Shown here one piece after another: positions 57,955-64,000 of a DNA stretch of 64,000 bases. Each line of letters opens with the position of its first letter. Position 1 is the first letter of the stretch. The stretch comes from Aquarana catesbeiana. Taxonomy: Eukaryota > Chordata > Amphibia > Anura > Ranidae. Below the pieces are notes generated by a model. The model saw nothing but the letters and a program-made list of their open reading frames with translations. It was not told the DNA's origin and made no database searches. Made by a program: the position numbers and the translations under genes. The DNA lies in contig NC_133324.1 of NCBI RefSeq assembly GCF_042186555.1, forward strand, positions 201,220,640-201,284,639, in the 5' to 3' direction.

Positions 57955-59270
57955 GTATTTCTTTTTTTTATCACTTTTCTGGGAAGGTTTACAAGCTTGA
58001 TAACATCACTGTTCCTGATTTTTGTAATGGAAGGTTTTTAGTGTTTTTACGGATTAAGATGATTTTATACATTTTGGGTATTTGTTACTAATAAGAAAAA
58101 AAAAAAAACTTTTGACAGTCTGAGCTGTGCAACATTTTCATATTCTATGAGCAAGATGATTTAATGATTCAGTATTAATGGGGGAAGTTCCTCTGTTCCT
58201 CCTCCTCCTCCTTCCCCTCTCCTCTGCAACACGTGGCACTTTTCTTTTCTTTTTATTGACAGGTATCTGCTCCCACTTTTGTTTGGATAGTCTAGGCGAT
58301 CTGAATGAAGTTCTCCTCCCTGCAGTCTTGTGGGACACATCACAGGTCCCAGAAGACTGTGAGATCATTCACAAAGCGCAGCGGGGCTTGTGCATGCACA
58401 GTGGGCAGAGGGCTGTGAAAGGGGGGGGGGGGAGCGCATACCTGTCTTTGATAGGTACCCTGTCCCCACTTCCTGCAGACCGGGCCGCGGAGAAGTACGT
58501 CAGCAGCCCGGTCTACCCTCCTCCCCTTCTGCCGGGCCAGTGAGAGCGCAGGGCAGTAGGAATCCGGCCGTGAAGCTGAAAGGCTACACTGCCGGGTTCC
58601 CTTACTGGCAATGGCGGCGGCAGCACCCAACAGCTGACGGAAAGATGTGGTGCTGACATCACTGGACTCTCTAGGACAGGTAAGTGTCCTAATGTTAAGG
58701 CAGCAGCTACAGTATGTGTAGCTGCTTACTTTTAATTGTTAAAGGGGCGGGCAGACCTCCGATTTTAAGATTCTGGTGCCGGGTGGAGAAAAAAAAAATC
58801 GGGTGAGGACAGCGCTGGATTCTGGGACCCCGGTGAGTGTCTGTTTGTTTTTTAGTTTTTGTAGCTTTTGACTTTTAATTTTCAGAAATATGACTGGAGC
58901 GCATCTTTAATTATATTACATAGGACATAGTAGACCTTCATTGTATTAGTTATGAAAAATGGGTGGAGCTGGGAACTCAAGAGTGGAAGTCTCTTCACCA
59001 GGGTCCATGATATATAAACTGTATTTGTTGCCTGTGGGTGACTCAACCCATCAACATCTATCCTGAATTCCCTACCCTGGTGTGTCTCCATTTTATATTT
59101 GATTTAGATTTATTGATTTCTGAGAGCGCTGATCGGGAGCTGGTTGGATACTGGTTTCCCAGCATGCCAAGTGGCCGGTTTCTGTCGAGCTGGCTGCCAT
59201 GCACACGGGCCTTAATGTCAGCCAGTTTTTATAGAAACGGCTGATGCCACCTGGCATTGGGCCTTTAGGG
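57955..59270. mobile_element. AGCGG-family related mosaic, no gene
   Basis: 58660-58750 (GACAGGTAAGTGTCC, GGCAGCAGCTACAGTATG) matches the inner part of the AGCGG family. 58195-58240 is CTC-rich and 58421-58432 a G-run. 59120-59265 (GGGAGCTGGTTGGATAC, CACACGGGCCTTAATG) is a fragment related to 48127. Frames in this zone are repeat-derived. Confidence 0.45.
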
Positions 59271-59399
59271 GCCTTTCAGAACAGGTGTTGTGTTTATACT
59301 GACAGCATATAACCGATCATGTCACTTTGACTGTTGTGTTGTGTACATCACATGGTATGAAGCCCCCTCAAGTATCTATTTTAATTCCGGGTTGTAATT

Positions 59400-60235
59400 C
59401 CACAAAACACTAATGGGAGGGGAGGAGGAGTGGCAGATATTTGGTACAACACTGACCCTCCCGGATAAGGACGTTGTTCTAAACTGGCTGAAAGAGCCAG
59501 AAGGAAACTGGTCAGAGATGCTACCAAGAGTCCTACAGCAACTCTGAAGCAGTTGCAGGAATTTTTGAGAGAGAGTAGTTATTGAGTGCATGTGACAACA
59601 ATATTACAAATTCTCCACAAATGTGGCTTGTATGGGAGGTTGCAAGAAAAAAAGATACTCCAAGAAAGGTCACATGCAGACAGGACTTAGCTTCGCCAAA
59701 ACACACCATGAAGATTCTGAGGCCACATGGAAAAAGGTGTTAAGGTCAGATGTGACTATAATTTAATTATTTAGCCTCCTCAAGAAACGATATGTCTGGA
59801 AATCCAATGCAGCTTACCGTCCAAATAACACCATTCCTACAGTAAAGCATGGGGGTGATTCTCTGCAGCAGGGACTGGAGCACTTGTCAGGATAGAAAGA
59901 AAAATGGAGGGGCAAAATACCAATAAATTCTTGAGGAGAGTCTGCTGCCCTCTGCCAGAAAGTTGTCAATGGGAATAAAGTTTACCTTCCAACATGACAA
60001 TGACCCAAAACACACAGCAAAAATGACCACACAGTGGTTGAAGGAGAAAAAGGTGAATGATCCTTTTTCCAACTCGTTGATTCTGGTTTTAATTATTTCT
60101 GACATGTTGGTGTTATATTTTTCACTTGGATGTTATAAGTAAATACAGCTGGATAAAACAAAAATTCTCTATCTTCATTTCTGTCTGCAAAGTAGCAAAA
60201 TGTTATTATTTTAAAGGGGGTGATTCTTTTCTATG
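59400..60235 (+). pseudogene. Decayed Tc1-like transposase and 3' end
   Basis: Across frames, traces of Tc1 transposase are readable: AAGAGCCAGAAGGAAACTGG, CAAAACACACCATGAAGATT, then a W-K-S-N-A-A-Y segment near 59790, GTAAAGCATGGGGGTGATTC (VKHGGDS), CATGACAATGACCCAAAACA (HDNDPKH, holding the second catalytic Asp) and CACAGTGGTTGAAGGAGAAA. Stops and indels occur throughout and the Glu region is not clear. The non-coding end continues to about 60235 (GCAAAATGTTATTATTTTAA). It belongs to a different Tc1 subfamily from 21583-24350 and is much older. Confidence 0.75.
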
Positions 60236-60796
60236 CAGAATTTCTAAGAGGTTAAAGCTGACCACTGACATTCATTATTCCAACGATGAAGGGGCATTTA
60301 TTACGCCTACTGACCGCTGATGTTAGAGCATGTAATATTCTGACTGACTACTGATGTTGGGGTGTTTTGACCGCCAACCTCTGGGGCAGTTTGTTGATCC
60401 TACTTGCCACAATTCGACCCCAAGGCAGTCTGATGGACAGTGGACCGGATCATTGTTTAAAAAAGTTAAGAAACCCCTTACCTATAGACTAAGTGAAACT
60501 TGAATAATGTTACGATCTCATGCCTTCTCTTAAGGAGGCGTGGTTACAGATATTTTTTCAAAAAATTACATATTCCTCTTTTTTCTTTTTTTTTTTTCCC
60601 CCAGGCAGTGACAAAATAATGTAAAAAGCAGCTCAGGCTGCAATAACATTTTCAATCCAGAGTAGTCCCCCCACAATATTTTTTTTTTTCTCACCACAAG
60701 ATGTCCTCAGTCTTTCATGAAAACTGAGGATATACCATTAATGTGGGACTTTATGGCCTCATCCCCTGGGGCCCCATGCCTTTCAATAATAGTATA
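60236..60796. other. No gene seen
   Basis: T-rich stretch at 60570-60600; nothing else recognised. Confidence 0.4.
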
Positions 60797-61380
60797 TAGC
60801 GATCATTCATAACTCTATGACCACCCATCTAATATTGAGTAGGTCCCCTTTTTGCTACCAAAACAGCTCTGACCTGTCTAGGCATGGACTCCGTGATGCA
60901 GGTCAGCATGAGCACCCTGACTGGTCTGCAGCTACACAGCTCCATACACAACAGACCGCAATGCCCCCTTTTTTTCTGCGTTTCAACACATCAACTTCAG
61001 AGACAAAATGTTGCTACCAAATATATCCCACCCACTTTTAGATGCCAAATTTAATTTAGAGTATAGCCTCATATAATATAGTTTAGCTAGACATAAGGTA
61101 CCATCATCCAAATTGATAGAGAAAAGAAATGAGGATGGAGAAGTGGGGCAGTTGCTGAAGTTGACAATTACACTTATTCCCGACCTCAATGGTTGTGGTG
61201 GACTATCTCGGTACTGATAAACAACAACATAACTGATATATTAAAAGATGATTTATTTACATATAAAAATTAACATACAAAAATACATTTAAAAGCAAAA
61301 TTGAAAAAAATTCAATAAACAAATACTCAGGGTTCCCCCAAGAGATATCTGTTGATGAAGTGCATCTCAAAGAGTGTCTT

Positions 61381-61426
61381 TTCCTCTACTAGTTTTGCGG
61401 TGTATTTACCGCTTCTTCAGGAGGAA
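61381..61426 (-). ncRNA. Candidate hammerhead ribozyme motif in left arm
   Basis: Minus strand: stem I TTCCTC (61426-61421) with GAGGAA (61386-61381), core CTGAAGA (61420-61414), stem II GCGG/CCGC closing TAAATACA, then AAAA in place of GAAA, C-TA-G-T-A as two-pair stem III, U16.1 and H17. G12 is mutated, so this copy should be inactive, but the whole layout is present. Confidence 0.38.
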
Positions 61427-61689
61427 TAATCTATAAGACAAATACTTGAATAAATCATAAATCGAATAGATTACACTAACGGATGTTATATAATTATAAT
61501 TCAGCAGAACATATATATAGAAAGAAAAAAATGAGTTGCTCACCCGACGGGGCAATGGCCATGTGTGGAACCAAGCGGCTCAAAAAAGAGCTCCCCCGTG
61601 ACGGACAAAGGGGATGTGTGCGAGAGAGGTTCTAAATAGGAAGAAATAATGATAGTAAAAGGACATCTCGTGCATAGTCACTCCACAAT

Positions 61690-62125
61690 CGTTGGGGAAA
61701 AAAAATGGGTTATGGGAGGGAAGGACAGGATCATTGAAAAAAGGGGGGTTAAGGAGAGATGGGGAGGGAAGGAAAAGGGGGGAGGGGAGGAGGTGTAGGG
61801 AATTGGAAGGGATGAAAGGGGAGAGGGTGCGGGACAAGAGAATAGAAGGTGAAAACAGAATACATAGGAAGAACAAGTAAAACGAAGGTTGAAAAAGGGG
61901 GGTGGGGGAAGAGAGTGAGAAGGGGGTGGGGCAGGGGTTGAGAAGAAAGAGCGGGAAAGAAAGGAAGGGGGAGGAGAAAAGCGAGAAGAAAAGAAGGGGG
62001 GAAGGATGGGAAAGGCAGGGGAGTGGTTGGGGGGGGGGGGAATAGGAAAGGGGGTGTGTGCAAGGAAGAGAAAAGTTGGGGGGGCTGGGAAAGGAACGGA
62101 GAAAAGGGAGGAACCAAGGAGCGGA
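61690..62125 (+). repeat. Polypurine tract of the left arm
   Basis: Long G/A-rich stretch with G-runs, e.g. a run of about 12 G at 62029-62040. It mirrors the polypyrimidine tract of the right arm. Open frames on the minus strand here are low-complexity Pro/Ser/Phe artefacts. Confidence 0.85.
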
Positions 62126-62369
62126 GAGGCAAACAGTTGAGATGGGGTATACAGGGAGCAAGATAACTCACCTGAAACCCAACAATACCAGAGATAAAAA
62201 TATTCCAGAACTCCAGGGGACAAATAGGGGTTAATCCTAATAAGTAAAACGGTCAGACAGCGAGATACCCAAATGACTGGCCTTGTCGTGTGATGTAATT
62301 AGAAATTTTTGGAGCTTGCAAGGGGGGATATAGCATCTGATCATAGTCTGGTACGGCCTCCCTGGATGT

Positions 62370-62470
62370 TTACCTGGCCAAAAGCAGCAGATGAACTCTG
62401 CAGGGTAAAAGGATATGTAAGTGTACTTATTTTACCCTGCAGAGTTCATCTGCTGCTTTTGGCCGGGTAA
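62370..62470. repeat. Central hairpin of the large palindrome
   Basis: TTTACCTGGCCAAAAGCAGC continuing to 62410, then loop 62411-62429, then its near-perfect complement up to GGCCGGGTAAA at 62470. Confidence 0.85.
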
Positions 62471-62635
62471 ACATCCAGGGAGATGATCAGATGCTTTATC
62501 CCCCTTGCAAGCTCCAAAAATTTCTAATTACATCACAGGACGAGGCCAGTCATTTGGGTATCTCGCTGTCTGTCTGACCGTTTTACTTATTAGGATTGTT
62601 TGCATCTCTGTTCGTTGGTTCCTCCTATTTCTCTG

Positions 62636-63090
62636 TTCCTTTCCCAACACCCCCCCCCCCCACCTTTTCCCTTCCTTGCACACAACCCCCTTCCCCTCTT
62701 GTCCCTCCTCCCCTGCCTTTCCTGTCCTTTTCCCTTCTGTCCCCCCTTTCTTGTTCCCTTCTTCTTTTCCCTGTTTTCTTCTCCCCTTTCTCACCCCTCT
62801 TTCACACCTCTTTTTTCCTCTTCCACCCCTCTTTTTCCCCTCCTTTCTTCTCAACCCCTGCCCCTCCCCCCTTCCCACTCTCTCCCTCTTTCTCCCCCCC
62901 CCCCCTCGTTTTATTGTTCTTCCTATGTATTCTGTTTTCACCTTCTATTCTCCTATCCCGCTCCCTCCCCTTTCCCTCCCTCCTTTCATTCCCCCCCCCT
63001 TTTTCTTTCCTCCCTTCCCCTCTTCCCCTTCTTCCTTACGTTCTTCCCCATCTCTCCTTCACCCCCCTTTTTTTAATTCCCCTGTCCTTC
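62636..63090 (+). repeat. Polypyrimidine tract of the right arm
   Basis: C/T-rich counterpart of the tract at 61690-62125, with C-runs at 62650-62660 and 62897-62907. Three overlapping frames (137-218 codons) across it have no coding character. Confidence 0.85.
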
Positions 63091-63140
63091 CCTCCCACTA
63101 TTCAATTTGTGATTTATTCAAATATTTGTCTTATAGATTA

Positions 63141-63184
63141 TTCCTCCTGAAGAAGCGGTAAATACACAGAAATTAGTAGAGGAA
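63141..63184 (+). ncRNA. Candidate hammerhead ribozyme motif in right arm
   Basis: Stem I TTCCTC (63141-63146) with GAGGAA (63179-63184), CTGAAGA (63147-63153), then AGCGGTAAATACACA with the second half of stem II lost, GAAA intact, then T-TA-G-T-A. It complements the left-arm copy: each retains a core part that the other has lost. Confidence 0.36.
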
Positions 63185-63497
63185 AAGCCATTCTTTGAGA
63201 TACGCTTCATCAACAGATATCTCTTGGGGGAACCCTGAGTATTTGTTTTATTGAATTTTTTTCAATTTTGCTTTTAAATGTATTTTTGTATGTTATTTTT
63301 ATATATCAATTATGTTTTTTATCAGTACCGAGATCCACCACAACCATTGAGGTCGACAATAAGTGTATGGTCAGCTTCCACAACTGCCCCACTTCCCCAT
63401 CCTCATGTCTTTTCTCCACTTTTAGATGCCATTGTAACGGGATAATGTTATTCACATGGCTGCCAGTCGTTGCAAAGTTTTATGAATGATCAGTGTA

Positions 63498-64000
63498 TTG
63501 AAGCAGAGAACGGTGCTGGCGTGATGACCGCATGTGTCAGCAGAGGCCTCCCCTTGGCCACAGGACATCCCAAAAAAGTATTAAAAAAAAACCCATACAG
63601 TGTGGGGGGCCTCCAAGGGGGTGGGGATCAGGTGTTGAGCCATTTGTAGGCCCAGACAGAGGGTGTGATATACTTTTCAACAAAAATAATTTTTGTGTCA
63701 TTACACCTTAAGTGCAGGGCGCACAGGGATGTTTTACCCCCTGAAATTACAGGATATCCTCAATCTTGACGCCCAGCGTCATGCATTCTGAAAGATTGAT
63801 GACATCTAGCAGCAGAATGGAACTATTGCAGCGTACAGACCTGGAGAGAAGGGGAGTATTGCAGCTTGAGTACATTTTATTATTTTCAATACTGCCTTGA
63901 CCCATTATGAACTCTGATGTTCATGCTGCAGAAATTACTGACTTCTTACCGTATAAATGTGTGTATTTCTACTACAAACTTGCCTTCTATTATTTTGGCA
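63498..64000. other. No feature seen
   Basis: No repeat end, RNA gene or conserved frame recognised up to the window edge. Confidence 0.4.

Larger units (their letters stand above)
61048..63431 (-). mobile_element. 2.4-kb palindromic (foldback) insertion with 16-bp target duplication
   Basis: CCACTTTTAGATGCCA occurs at 61032-61047 and 63416-63431. Inverted arms run from about 61119 inward and from 63416 back, meeting at a hairpin with loop 62411-62429. The arms differ by deletions: the right arm lacks about 240 bp equivalent to 61470-61715 and about 100 bp equivalent to 62130-62230. 61048-61118 is an unpaired AT-rich tail on one side only. Layout matches the foldback at 38556-39796. No coding capacity; long frames come from the polypyrimidine tract. 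Confidence 0.8.
60797..63495. mobile_element. Tc1-type MITE split by a large palindromic insertion
   Basis: Terminal repeats around GATCATTCATAA (60801-60812) and TTATGAATGATC (63480-63491), with TA at 60795-60796 and 63496-63497. The element's CATCAACTTCAGAGACAAAA and ATATATCCCACCC parts lie left of the insert, and GCCATTGTAACGGGATAATG and onward to the right. Without the insert it is about 315 bp. Confidence 0.75.

Noticed and set aside
59395..60235. An active second Tc1 transposase
   Set aside because: Stops and frame changes occur throughout and the catalytic Glu region is not recognisable.
61580..63161. Several long frames (137-218 codons) rich in Pro, Ser and Phe on both strands
   Set aside because: They are translations of the mirrored polypurine/polypyrimidine tracts of the palindrome; all three frames stay open and no motif is present.

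Overview
The window looks like non-coding DNA from an amphibian genome, most likely an anuran and probably a ranid-type frog. The evidence is indirect: vertebrate-style spliced transposon genes, poly(A) signals, GT-AG introns, an L2/CR1-like LINE, Tc1/mariner and hAT elements, and very many families of short TTAA-flanked inverted-repeat elements of a kind I recognise from frog sequence. I find no convincing host exon. The window is best read as intronic or intergenic sequence built almost wholly from layered mobile elements.

Layout. 1-3345 is the right-hand part of a Harbinger-type DNA transposon. It has a Myb/SANT-like gene on the minus strand running off the left edge and a spliced MADF/BESS-like gene on the plus strand. 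Between them lie three 127-bp tandem repeats, each with a TATA box. The MADF gene's 3' end overlaps an inverted, decayed copy of its own MADF exon. 3346-3540 is a LINE 3' tail. 3800-20000 is a mosaic of 'CCTTTCACAC' elements, TTAA-flanked elements (5320-6228, 10222-11395, 14854-15986, 18279-19432), hAT-like MITEs (9892-10048, 12987-13122) and Tc1-like pieces. 21583-24350 is a nearly complete Tc1-like transposon. Its transposase is broken by one extra A, and a 1.1-kb TTAA element sits inside its 5' non-coding part. 24353-26795 holds two more TTAA elements. 26800-37000 is mostly unrecognised, with a tRNA-like SINE head near 31020-31100. 37030-46000 is a dense cluster of inverted-repeat elements, including a foldback with two 463-bp arms (38717-39179 and 39325-39787). 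53125-53560 is a decayed LINE reverse-transcriptase fragment. 53940-55740 is two TTAA elements sharing one TTAA. 57345-57955 is a MITE containing a 76-bp-arm hairpin. 59400-60235 is a decayed Tc1-like transposase. 60797-63495 is a small Tc1-type MITE split by a 2.4-kb palindromic insertion.

How the parts relate. The only genes with a visible working arrangement are the two Harbinger genes, which diverge from a shared repeat promoter and would encode DNA-binding accessory proteins for a transposase lying outside the window. The most unusual structures are the two foldback insertions (38556-39796 and 61048-63431). Each has a 13-16 bp target duplication, an unpaired tail on one side and AT-rich arms. 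In one of them, and at a third site (13201-13243), the sequence can be laid out as a type I hammerhead ribozyme (CUGAAGA, then GAAA or AAAA, then a tiny stem III, then closing stem I). This suggests, but does not prove, non-autonomous Penelope-like retroelements. All homology calls come from reading the sequence and general knowledge of families; no search was run.
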